Of a stretch of DNA of 40,873 bases, positions 1 to 9,142 are shown one piece after another. Numbering within the stretch: position 1 is the first letter of the stretch; the number at the start of each line of letters is the position of its first letter. Below the pieces are notes generated by a model that made no database searches, had not been told where the DNA came from, and was given only the letters and a program-made list of their open reading frames with translations. The position numbers and the translations under genes are program-made. The DNA comes from Vampirovibrio sp. (GTDB taxonomy: Bacteria; Cyanobacteriota; Vampirovibrionia; Vampirovibrionales; Vampirovibrionaceae), in the NCBI GenBank assembly GCA_021323475.1, contig JAJQJM010000009.1, positions 1-40,873 on the forward strand, written 5' to 3'.

Positions 1-279
1 CCTACTTCTACTATAGGAAAAACCCCTTATAAAAATATCACAGGCCCAAGAAGTACCTTTTTTAACATTGAAACAAATATATCTCCTACTGAGTTTGGGC
101 AAAATCTTGTAAAAGACGGTTGGAAAAGCTATATAAGTAAAGATGGAGAAGCAACTATTTTTACAAAAAATGGGGCTCGTTATGCTATTAGATCAAGCTC
201 AAAAAACGGTCCTACAGCAGATTATTACGCGCCAGGAAACAATGGAAAAGCAGATCTAAAGATTAGGTTAAGAAAATGA
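1..279 (+). CDS. C-terminal end of a polymorphic toxin (Rhs/CDI-like toxin tail), 5' truncated by window edge
   Basis: Frame 1 is open from base 1 to TGA at 277-279 (PTSTIGKTPYKNITGPRSTFFN...GARYAIRSSSKNGPTADYYAPGNNGKADLKIRLRK*). Stop overlaps the next ORF (ATGA). Rhs core fragment lies downstream. Confidence 0.5.
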   Translation, partial: PTSTIGKTPYKNITGPRSTFFNIETNISPTEFGQNLVKDGWKSYISKDGEATIFTKNGARYAIRSSSKNGPTADYYAPGNNGKADLKIRLRK

Positions 280-893
280 TTAATTCAATTTCATTTGTAA
301 CAGACAAGACGGAATTCGATAAGTTATTACTTGAGGCTGGTTGTATTTTTAATCTCGAAAAAAGGCTGCCAGATCAAGTCTTTAAAGAGGGCTACATTTT
401 TTATTTAATAAAAAATTTTATCGGAGATACGATGAGCACAGATTTCTGGCGATATATTCAGCATGGAAATCTTGGTCTTAATAATGAGGTTATTAGTTTT
501 TTAACTTTAGATCCGGATCCAGTTCAATATTTCCATAAGGAATTTAGCTGTTACAGCGCATTTCAGTTTCCACTACACATAAATGATGAGTCCTATGCGC
601 AAGCATTTCAAAATGATCCTGGGCATAGTCCAGCAGACGCTTTATTATTTAACTCCACAACGGTAATCTGGTTCCCAAATTCCTTAAACTGGGGCATTTG
701 GGCTGAGCGTGATTTAGAGATAGCCATACTTGCCCTTAAAAAAGAGAATTCTGCTCTTAAGAAGGATCGATTTTTAATGGATGGCCAATGGATGAATATA
801 CAAGCTGCTTTAGTTGACATCCTTCCTCAAGTTTTTCCAAACAATGTTGTGCCGTCAGATATCAGTAAGAAACTTTTGGAGAATTATATCTAA
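276..893 (+). CDS. Putative cognate immunity protein (205 aa)
   Basis: ATGA overlap with the preceding toxin-tail ORF; position is typical of a toxin-immunity pair. No family recognised. Confidence 0.5.
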   Translation: MINSISFVTDKTEFDKLLLEAGCIFNLEKRLPDQVFKEGYIFYLIKNFIGDTMSTDFWRYIQHGNLGLNNEVISFLTLDPDPVQYFHKEFSCYSAFQFPLHINDESYAQAFQNDPGHSPADALLFNSTTVIWFPNSLNWGIWAERDLEIAILALKKENSALKKDRFLMDGQWMNIQAALVDILPQVFPNNVVPSDISKKLLENYI

Positions 894-966
894 ATTTGTC
901 TTGTGTATTGCTATTCCCGTAATTCCAGTAGTTTCGGCCAATTATAAAGAATCTAATTCTTCCTAA

Positions 967-1569
967 ATGGGTTATCGAGCCCGATCCTATGAGCCGGAGT
1001 TGAATGTGCTAATTCAGCCGCACCCGCTGGGCCGTCATACTAGCTTCAGCAAAGGCATGGCCAACCAGACCTTCTTGTATCGGGGGCAATCCATGCTGAG
1101 CAATGGCAACGCCCAATTCCTGGATGGAGCTGGCATTGATGAGCACCTGCAACTGAAAGTGGGCACCTTGAATGCCGATTACCTCACCGACCATCTGGGC
1201 TCCACCTCTCACCTGGTCAATAGTGCCAACGGCCAAGGCAAAGCCCGGCTGGATTACTCTAGCTACGGCGCTTTGGAAGCGGATGATCGTAATCCTTTAA
1301 CCGCCAACCCCTACACCTACACCGGCCGGGAAGATGACGGCACGGGCCTGCTGTATTACCGGGCCCGCTATTATGACCCGGAGTTAGAAGTATTTATCTC
1401 GCAAGACCCGCTGGGGGATGCCCAGCGGTATGTGGGTGGAAACCCGATGAGCTTTGTGGACCCTCTGGGATTGTATTTGCGTGGTAAGGGACTAACAGCA
1501 AAGATGGTCACACAGATTGAACAATCAGCGCGTTACGATTCTCCGTCAGCGATCCAGTCCTGCAATTGA
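967..1569 (+). pseudogene. Orphan Rhs-core C-terminal fragment with no recognisable toxin domain
   Basis: [43 protein letters not shown] and [11 protein letters not shown] motifs of the RHS repeat-associated core. ORF starts inside the core and ends directly against the first CRISPR repeat. Confidence 0.75.
1504..1539 (+). repeat. Degenerate terminal CRISPR repeat, followed by a 30-nt spacer (1540-1569)
   Basis: The last 14 nt (CAGCGCGTTACGAT) match the repeat 3' end at 13/14; exactly 30 nt separate it from the first perfect repeat. Confidence 0.8.
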
Positions 1570-4313
1570 GTCATAGCTTCCTTACGCACACCAGCGTGTT
1601 ACGATTCTTCTGGATACGGTATTCGATGAATTTAAGTCATAGCTTCCTTACGCACACCAGCGTGTTACGATGCAGATGAGGCACAGCATCACCATGTTTG
1701 AGTCATAGCTTCCTTACGCACACCAGCGTGTTACGATCTATTCTGGCCGACCAGATCCCCTTCGTGGGTCATAGCTTCCTTACGCACACCAGCGTGTTAC
1801 GATCTTCCTACCCATCAGATGAGCGGTTTTTCAGTCATAGCTTCCTTACGCACACCAGCGTGTTACGATTGGCTTTGTTTCCTTAACGCCGTCTTTTCAG
1901 TCATAGCTTCCTTACGCACACCAGCGTGTTACGATAGTGTTTTGTGTTTGGGCACGAACATCCTCGTCATAGCTTCCTTACGCACACCAGCGTGTTACGA
2001 TAAGTTGTGGACTGGTAATCGACAACGTTTAGTCATAGCTTCCTTACGCACACCAGCGTGTTACGATCTTGAGGAGGTACGCAAGGCCAAGGGATTGGGT
2101 CATAGCTTCCTTACGCACACCAGCGTGTTACGATCGTAAATCTCTCATCGTTTCCGCTTCTACAGTCATAGCTTCCTTACGCACACCAGCGTGTTACGAT
2201 ATTGGGTGCTTCGGCAGATCAACTACGTTTGTCATAGCTTCCTTACGCACACCAGCGTGTTACGATCTGTCTGAGTATTTATAAACATCTTTGAGTGTCA
2301 TAGCTTCCTTACGCACACCAGCGTGTTACGATTCGATAAGAAACAATGGCAAGACCCGGAAAGTCATAGCTTCCTTACGCACACCAGCGTGTTACGATCA
2401 CGTGTTCGTGGAGGTGTAGAGCGTCGCCGTCATAGCTTCCTTACGCACACCAGCGTGTTACGATTCTTTGACCCGGATCGCCCGGAGGGCTACAGTCATA
2501 GCTTCCTTACGCACACCAGCGTGTTACGATTTGCTTTGCATCCAGGTGGCGGCGTTCATGGGTCATAGCTTCCTTACGCACACCAGCGTGTTACGATTGG
2601 GCACAGTTACTCCTCCTCTGCCTCTCGGTCATAGCTTCCTTACGCACACCAGCGTGTTACGATCACTGTTATACAACTCAGCGCGTGTTTTATGTCATAG
2701 CTTCCTTACGCACACCAGCGTGTTACGATACTACATCCGAACTAGAGACAGCAACAGAAGTCATAGCTTCCTTACGCACACCAGCGTGTTACGATTTATT
2801 TTCGCCTGCCAATGCGCAATTAATTAGTCATAGCTTCCTTACGCACACCAGCGTGTTACGATTTCCACGTATTCGATGTAAACAAAACCAACGTCATAGC
2901 TTCCTTACGCACACCAGCGTGTTACGATACCTCGGCTGGTACTAACTCGTGCTTCCGTGTCATAGCTTCCTTACGCACACCAGCGTGTTACGATGCTCAG
3001 GAATAATCATCCCGTCTTCTTGACGTCATAGCTTCCTTACGCACACCAGCGTGTTACGATCCACTATGGCGAGGGAAAGGCATGACCTTCGTCATAGCTT
3101 CCTTACGCACACCAGCGTGTTACGATTCAGATTCGCGGCTTGAAGTACAAGGAACAGTCATAGCTTCCTTACGCACACCAGCGTGTTACGATTTCGGTCG
3201 TCATGATTACCGACGTACATTCGTCATAGCTTCCTTACGCACACCAGCGTGTTACGATAAAGCCAATCTAGCGGACTCTGGTGAGAATGTCATAGCTTCC
3301 TTACGCACACCAGCGTGTTACGATCCGCCGTTTGCAATGGGTTTACCGGTAACGGTCATAGCTTCCTTACGCACACCAGCGTGTTACGATACATTGTAAT
3401 AGGAGCGTGGAGCATATGGCGTCATAGCTTCCTTACGCACACCAGCGTGTTACGATGCCGGATACGTTTCCTTTACTGCAACGGTGGTCATAGCTTCCTT
3501 ACGCACACCAGCGTGTTACGATCCCGCTGGACTCATCACCGAAACGTTTATTGTCATAGCTTCCTTACGCACACCAGCGTGTTACGATTTTACACAGAAG
3601 ATGAGCACGGGAAACCGGTCATAGCTTCCTTACGCACACCAGCGTGTTACGATGCGTTCCGTAAGTTCCCGGTCAGTATCGAGGTCATAGCTTCCTTACG
3701 CACACCAGCGTGTTACGATTTCAACAAGGCGACCCCAACCGCCACAATGGTCATAGCTTCCTTACGCACACCAGCGTGTTACGATTGGATTGTGAACAAT
3801 GATCCCGACTTCGTAGTCATAGCTTCCTTACGCACACCAGCGTGTTACGATCAGCGGGCATAATGGGATTGGTCAAGGTCGGTCATAGCTTCCTTACGCA
3901 CACCAGCGTGTTACGATGAGGGCTCCTTCTCCGTAGTCTCTCAAGGCGTCATAGCTTCCTTACGCACACCAGCGTGTTACGATGAAGCCGAGTGGGTCAA
4001 TGAACTTACCATAGTCATAGCTTCCTTACGCACACCAGCGTGTTACGATTAAGGCGCTGTTTTATCAAAGCCGAGTTTGGTCATAGCTTCCTTACGCACA
4101 CCAGCGTGTTACGATTCCTGAAAAATCATTGAACGCCTTGTGCCGGTCATAGCTTCCTTACGCACACCAGCGTGTTACGATGAGCGTGGTTGGTGGTAGG
4201 TCTGCCTAGCGGTCATAGCTTCCTTACGCACACCAGCGTGTTACGATCGTACTGAGGCGGATAGACAAGCACGTTGGGTCATAGCTTCCTTACGCACACC
4301 AGCGTGTTACGAT
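1570..4313 (+). CRISPR. CRISPR array, 42 repeats / 41 spacers (type II-C)
   Basis: Repeat GTCATAGCTTCCTTACGCACACCAGCGTGTTACGAT (36 bp), no variant copies seen by eye; spacers almost all 30 nt (a few 29 or 31). Strand assigned from complementarity to the tracrRNA anti-repeat. Confidence 0.98.
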
Positions 4314-4344
4314 AGATCCAGCCAAAAGCCTTTATAAGAAGCTA

Positions 4345-4392
4345 AAAACGCTCCCCCCTTCTCAAAATAAAACGAGTTGCTGGGAGCGTTTT
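4345..4392. terminator. Bidirectional terminator between the array (+) and cas2 (-)
   Basis: AAAACGCTCCC (4345-4355) pairs with GGGAGCGTTTT (4382-4392); T-rich downstream on either strand. Confidence 0.65.
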
Positions 4393-4691
4393 GTTTCATT
4401 TTCAGTCCTTTTTCCAACCAGTAATTGCATGCGGCCATATTGCAAATCCGTGACTTTCAATATTCGAACCTGCCCCTGCGGTGGGGTGGCAAGTTTGAGG
4501 CGGGCAATATGCTTGTCTACCCGCTCTTCTCCTCGACAAAGTCTAGCATAAACAGACCACTGGAGCATAATATAGCCATCCTGAAGGAGAGATTTACGGA
4601 ACCGGCTAGCTATTTTGCGATGCAGCTTCGTGACTACGGGAAGATCGAAAAAGACCATAATCCACATATAACGTTCTCCTTCAGCAGGCAT
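4362..4691 (-). CDS. cas2: CRISPR-associated endoribonuclease Cas2
   Basis: YMWIMVFFDLPVVTKLHRKIASRFRKSLLQDGYIMLQWSVYARLC matches the Cas2 N-terminal signature; 109 aa; 1-nt overlap (TGATG) with the cas1 stop. Confidence 0.95.
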   Translation of the reverse strand: MPAEGERYMWIMVFFDLPVVTKLHRKIASRFRKSLLQDGYIMLQWSVYARLCRGEERVDKHIARLKLATPPQGQVRILKVTDLQYGRMQLLVGKRTENETKRSQQLVLF

Positions 4692-5599
4692 CAGAAAGTG
4701 ACCCTTAGTAAAGCAGCAGGCTCTTTGTCTCGTAGCGCCCGAACTAAAGACTCGCTAAGCCGCTGACATCCAAGGGGCAAGGGCGTCACTTCCTGATCGA
4801 TGGTACAGTTTTTCTGAGTGAGCAACACGAGCTGGTGTTTGGCGAAACGCGGCAACTCGTTTGAAACATCCTCATCCCCGGTTGATTCAACTTGCTGCAC
4901 CAACTGATATACGGTTTCATCCACCAGAGGTCGGAAAGGCTCAATGAGATCATCGACAAGGTTAAAGGCGTTGAGCTGGCTTTGATGGTTCAGACCGAAA
5001 CAGGGGAGCAGACCGTTGGCTACGACAGCCCTGGCCATAGCGCCCCGAAGAATGGCGTAACCGTAGTTGAGTGCGCTACTTGTCCAGTGGGTTTGGCTGA
5101 AACGCCGGAATCTTGTCCCGAAAAGACGAGGCCAGTAGAGCTTGGCCGCTTGGGCTTCCTTATTGCCTTTATCACCACTTTGCACTTCCCGAGCCAAGGC
5201 TTCCAGAAGATGGTTATCTTCAGAATCGCAGCGCTCCAGACACACAGCCTGGTTGAGGATTTTATTTTGTACCAGTTGCTGCCAAAGGCGTTTTTTCAGG
5301 GGCAGGCTGGCCTCAACCTGGATTTGGGCTACCTGGAGTTGTCGACTGTGCTGGTGGAAGGGCATCAACAGGCCATTGGGGATATGTTTTTCATCGCAAG
5401 TATAAACAACCACCCCTTGGGATTGGAGGTGAGCTAATAGGGCTGTGCTGATTTGGCCATAGTGAGATTCCAGGACCACACTGTGGAGTTCTTCTAAAGG
5501 CAGGGTTAGAAGTTCTCCCGCATCACTCCGGCAGACCAGCTGGCCCTGCTTGAGGCTGAGTTGGGCGGGTTTTTCGACGAGAAGGGTTTGCCAGCTCAA
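4691..5599 (-). CDS. cas1: CRISPR-associated endonuclease Cas1 (TTG start proposed; ORF track start is 5659)
   Basis: (M)SWQTLLVEKPAQLSLKQGQLVCR matches type II Cas1 N-termini; AGGAG lies 7 nt upstream of TTG; NYGYAILRGAMARAVVANGLLPCFGLNHQSQLNAFNLVDDLIEPFRPLVD is the Cas1 core. Confidence 0.93.
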   Translation of the reverse strand: MSWQTLLVEKPAQLSLKQGQLVCRSDAGELLTLPLEELHSVVLESHYGQISTALLAHLQSQGVVVYTCDEKHIPNGLLMPFHQHSRQLQVAQIQVEASLPLKKRLWQQLVQNKILNQAVCLERCDSEDNHLLEALAREVQSGDKGNKEAQAAKLYWPRLFGTRFRRFSQTHWTSSALNYGYAILRGAMARAVVANGLLPCFGLNHQSQLNAFNLVDDLIEPFRPLVDETVYQLVQQVESTGDEDVSNELPRFAKHQLVLLTQKNCTIDQEVTPLPLGCQRLSESLVRALRDKEPAALLRVTF

Positions 5600-8500
5600 G
5601 GCGTTTCTCCTGTTTGACGAGGGACACTTCACCAAAATAGTTAACGATACATTTTTCAAAGGATTTTAGATTCTGAATCCCAAACTTGTGTTTTCCTTTT
5701 TCAAGGTCGGTTTCGTCGTGATTAATGATCTTGATTGCTCCGCTTGAACGATCACATGTGACGTAATATCCAAAAGTCACAACACCATCTTTAGAGATAA
5801 GCTTTAGTAAATCTTTTGGATAAATTGAAAACTTAAACGTATAGCTAGCATCAATGCATGGCCAGTCCGCTTCAGCTTTTCCCGATTTAACTACTTGATT
5901 TGGTAATTTTTTGCTATAGACCTCTTTTGCATAAAGAATGGCCATGAAGTATTTATTATCTTTTTCAAAAATATCTATCCGTATCACATCCCCGTTAGAA
6001 GCAATCCCGTTTCGAACTTCCATACCACTCTGATCGTTCGTTTTAAGTCGGACGTGTTGAATGAGTGGGCCTTGTTTATTCGGATCTTTGGTAGGCATAT
6101 AAACCGGATCCTTGAAGGCTTTTTTGCCATCATTATTGAATGCTTCCAGGCGTTGCTTGAGAGTATGATACAGAGCTTGGTTCCGTTCCTTGTCCACTAG
6201 GCTTTCCAATTTGTCAAGGTTTAGACTTTCTATTACAACGCGCTGGACGGTATAAGCCTTGCCCTCGCTATCATGTCGTAGTGAGCGGATGGTTCCCTGA
6301 TGGAGCTGGCCGCTCATTTTTCGGCGCGGCATGCGAGAGACAAACACATTTTTGACTGCTTCAATCACCTCGTCTCGAAATGTTTCCCACGGTTTGGGGA
6401 CTTCAAGTTCATGATGCCGGGCTTCATGCTTACGGTACCGTGTAATGGCGGTAACCATGGATTGCGTTGTGGCAGCAATGACCAGGGCATCCTGGGCATG
6501 ATGATTGGCAGAGGCTGCGCGATCCTTGTTCAGTCCCCACTGATATCGGAGGTGTGCCGTAATTTGCCCGCTGACCACCATGACGCGCCGTTTTTTCTCG
6601 ACGGGTGAACCGGAAAAGTCTAGATATTCTTCCAGATAGGTTTTGAGCAAACGGGCAATATAGCGTGTATCATTGAGATGACGTTCTTTCCAGGCATCTT
6701 CCTGAGAGTCGGTCAGGTTGGTATTTTTAAAATTGCGCCGTTTATTACGGTGTGCCAAAGAAGTGATCGCCAGAAATTGATCCCATCGTTCAGAGTCTTT
6801 TCCAAAATACTCCCAAGGTGTATTATCACCTTTTTTCTGATTCTCGGTAGTCAGGCAGAGACACAAGTTGAAGAAGCTATTGTCGTAGGTACGTCTATAC
6901 GGCAGAATGTGATCGATTTGGGTATAGAGCGAATCTTTTAACTGTTCCGGCTTGATGTACTGGAAGCTGTAGGGACAATATCCCTTTTGCTCTTTCCACA
7001 GCTTGTACTTTGTAAGGCCGACATTCTGCTTTAATTCGTCCAACATTTCCTGATAGAGCCTGTCATTAAGCGCCTTGTTGGCATCCTGGCGTTTTTTAAT
7101 CTCTTGCCGATCATCCCAGGATTTACCCAGCTCTCTTCCCAGCTCGATATGAATGGCGTCAATGGTGATCCCTAACGATTGGCAACGACGGTAGATAGCG
7201 TTGATCACCTTCCGGCTTTGGGCCAGAGCGCGATCCACCACAGGATTATTGGTCTTTTCAAAAGCCGGCAGGTAATTGGAACGTTTTCTTTCCGTTTTCT
7301 GGTAGCCTGCTAATACAACCGCCTTATCATAGGTTTCTCCACTTTCCAGAAATGGCAGCAAGTTGGTAATGGCCTTGCAGGAATGGCCAACCGTACCTTT
7401 GAAATCGGCAATTTCTTTTAAGACACTTATTTGTTCTTCCGTTAGACTCAGACGGGCTCCCCGCAGCGCTTTTTCAATGGCCAACTCGTCCTGCTCAAAA
7501 CTTAAAATTTCGCTGATCGTGTCCCACAGCACCGTATCAATGATTTGTGCGGGCAGAATGTCTTTGAGTGCGTGATAGCCCGTCATTTTAAACCATACTT
7601 TCTTCTCGGCATCTTTTACAACTGCCTCAAAATTCAGAGCGGCGTCATTGTCCTCTTGCGCCTTTGCTGCTTTTTGTTTAGCCGATTTTTTGGCACCGCT
7701 CCAAGAATATGCCAATCCTTTAATGATATAAGGAATATCAGATGAGCCGCAGATTTCCCGGATATGGGAATAATTAACGGTTTTGATCTGGTGAGCTTTT
7801 TCAAACAGTTGAATCCGCTGCTCAGGGGCGAGGGCGCGCTCCTCGCCATTGTCAAACAACAAGCGGAGATGGTTGATTTTTTGCCACAAGACAAATAGTT
7901 CGCCAGAACGGGAAAATTTGGGAGCTCGTGGTTCATCGGGCTCCAGAGAGCATGGACCCACTAAATCACGAACCGAGTGCAATGGACGCTGGAAAAAGGC
8001 GATATTTTTGAAACCCTCCTCCAATACGGCAGTTGCTATGGTATTACCAAGACTCCGCTGTTTTTCAAACAGAATAGTCACTTCCTCATAGACTAAGTCT
8101 CTGAGAACAGTTTTGCTGTACTCATTGTTACCATTGCGTTTTTTGCCAGACTGAGAGGCTAGATAGGCTCCAATAGTTTCGCATTGGGCCTCGTCCATTT
8201 GCTGCTTAAGGGTTTGAGCAGCTCCCAGCATTTTCTTATTTTCCTCAGAGCCGGACTTTTGATCCTTGCGATTGGATTTGAATCCTCTCCGTTTTGCAAG
8301 ATGATAAAGGGCTCGAGCAAATCCCTCGGGAGTTAATATACGGATTAAGCCTTCTTTTCGTAATTCCCAGGGCGTTTTCTCGCCACAAACTTGCACATCA
8401 ATAAAATCGGTAGGGAGGCCAGCATTTAATAGGAGTTCTTTGATATGCCTGCGTCGGGCGGCGCGTCTGCGAATGGTTCTGCGTTGTCCTCGGGCAAGCC

Positions 8501-8648
8501 TCCGAGGCAAAGCCAGGGATGCCCCGGTTTTTGGAACTTCTGCCTTATCAAACAAATGGACACCGGTAAACACAATTTTTTGTGCCTCTGTATCGATCAG
8601 TCCAAAGCCGCAGGATGCAATCCCAATATCCAAGCCGAGTAAATACAT
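5523..8648 (-). CDS. cas9: CRISPR-associated endonuclease Cas9, type II-C, 1041 aa
   Basis: RuvC-I GLDIGIASCGFGLID; arginine-rich bridge helix RGQRRTIRRRAARRRHIKELL; RuvC-II IHIELGRE; HNH QIDHILPYRRTYDNSFFNLCLCLTTENQKKG; RuvC-III HHAQDALVIA. Confidence 0.97.
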   Translation of the reverse strand: MYLLGLDIGIASCGFGLIDTEAQKIVFTGVHLFDKAEVPKTGASLALPRRLARGQRRTIRRRAARRRHIKELLLNAGLPTDFIDVQVCGEKTPWELRKEGLIRILTPEGFARALYHLAKRRGFKSNRKDQKSGSEENKKMLGAAQTLKQQMDEAQCETIGAYLASQSGKKRNGNNEYSKTVLRDLVYEEVTILFEKQRSLGNTIATAVLEEGFKNIAFFQRPLHSVRDLVGPCSLEPDEPRAPKFSRSGELFVLWQKINHLRLLFDNGEERALAPEQRIQLFEKAHQIKTVNYSHIREICGSSDIPYIIKGLAYSWSGAKKSAKQKAAKAQEDNDAALNFEAVVKDAEKKVWFKMTGYHALKDILPAQIIDTVLWDTISEILSFEQDELAIEKALRGARLSLTEEQISVLKEIADFKGTVGHSCKAITNLLPFLESGETYDKAVVLAGYQKTERKRSNYLPAFEKTNNPVVDRALAQSRKVINAIYRRCQSLGITIDAIHIELGRELGKSWDDRQEIKKRQDANKALNDRLYQEMLDELKQNVGLTKYKLWKEQKGYCPYSFQYIKPEQLKDSLYTQIDHILPYRRTYDNSFFNLCLCLTTENQKKGDNTPWEYFGKDSERWDQFLAITSLAHRNKRRNFKNTNLTDSQEDAWKERHLNDTRYIARLLKTYLEEYLDFSGSPVEKKRRVMVVSGQITAHLRYQWGLNKDRAASANHHAQDALVIAATTQSMVTAITRYRKHEARHHELEVPKPWETFRDEVIEAVKNVFVSRMPRRKMSGQLHQGTIRSLRHDSEGKAYTVQRVVIESLNLDKLESLVDKERNQALYHTLKQRLEAFNNDGKKAFKDPVYMPTKDPNKQGPLIQHVRLKTNDQSGMEVRNGIASNGDVIRIDIFEKDNKYFMAILYAKEVYSKKLPNQVVKSGKAEADWPCIDASYTFKFSIYPKDLLKLISKDGVVTFGYYVTCDRSSGAIKIINHDETDLEKGKHKFGIQNLKSFEKCIVNYFGEVSLVKQEKRLELANPSRRKTRPTQPQAGPAGLPE

Positions 8649-8722
8649 TTATTTCTCCTAAATATATGCTGGACAAGCTTTTCTCTTTTGCGTATCATGC
8701 TACTACAAAAAGCGTAATAAGC

Positions 8723-8806
8723 ATAACACGCTGGTGTGCGTACGTTGCTGTGATAAAACGCAATATTTGTAAGGCCAACTGAGCCACCCTTTTGGGTGGC
8801 TCATCC
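8723..8806 (+). ncRNA. tracrRNA
   Basis: TAACACGCTGGTGTGCGTA (8724-8742) is 19 nt exactly complementary to the repeat, then a bulge and GCTGTGAT (8747-8754) pairing with the repeat 5' end. Tail ends in hairpin GAGCCACCC-tttt-GGGTGGCTC (8781-8802). Confidence 0.9.
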
Positions 8807-9142
8807 TTTGTCAGCCTATTTAATAGCATTCCCAAATAGCTAAAAATGGTATTAGTTACCCATAAAACTGGCCTATGGACCAACTTCCATTCCGCTATGA
8901 CATTTATAAAACAGATTCATATAATTTTTCCAAAAATCTGGGAGCGTAAGTAAACGCTCTCTTCCCGCAAACGAATATTTTCTGCTTGCATTTGCGCTGT
9001 CCCGACAATAGGCTAATGACTGATGTTAAGGCATCATTTAATTCGGTTGCTATTGGGCTCCTTGCGTAATCATTGGTAACAAAACTTGCAAAACCATAGA
9101 TTCAAAGACCATAGCTTTCTCCAAGTATTTTGTTTGACATGA

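Noticed and set aside
1698-3863. Several plus-strand ORFs encoding repeated SHSFLTHTSVLR or VIASLRTPACYD
   Set aside because: Translations of the CRISPR repeat; the 66-bp unit is a multiple of 3 and contains no stop in these frames.
4459-4475. ATTCGAAC in cas2 resembling the tRNA-Val T-arm, considered as a second att site
   Set aside because: Only about 8 nt match, inside conserved cas2 coding sequence.
4892-5437. 181-aa and other ORFs antisense to cas1/cas9
   Set aside because: Fully antisense to well-supported Cas proteins; composition typical of shadow ORFs.
4380-8948. CTGGGAGCGT shared by the array-side terminator (4380) and the intergenic region after tracrRNA (about 8938), a possible module-flanking repeat
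   Set aside because: Only 10 nt; many such matches are expected by chance in 40 kb, and flanks do not match.
9106-9122. CCATAGCTTTCTCC resembling the CRISPR repeat 5' end
   Set aside because: Short imperfect match without the rest of the repeat or a spacer-length neighbour.
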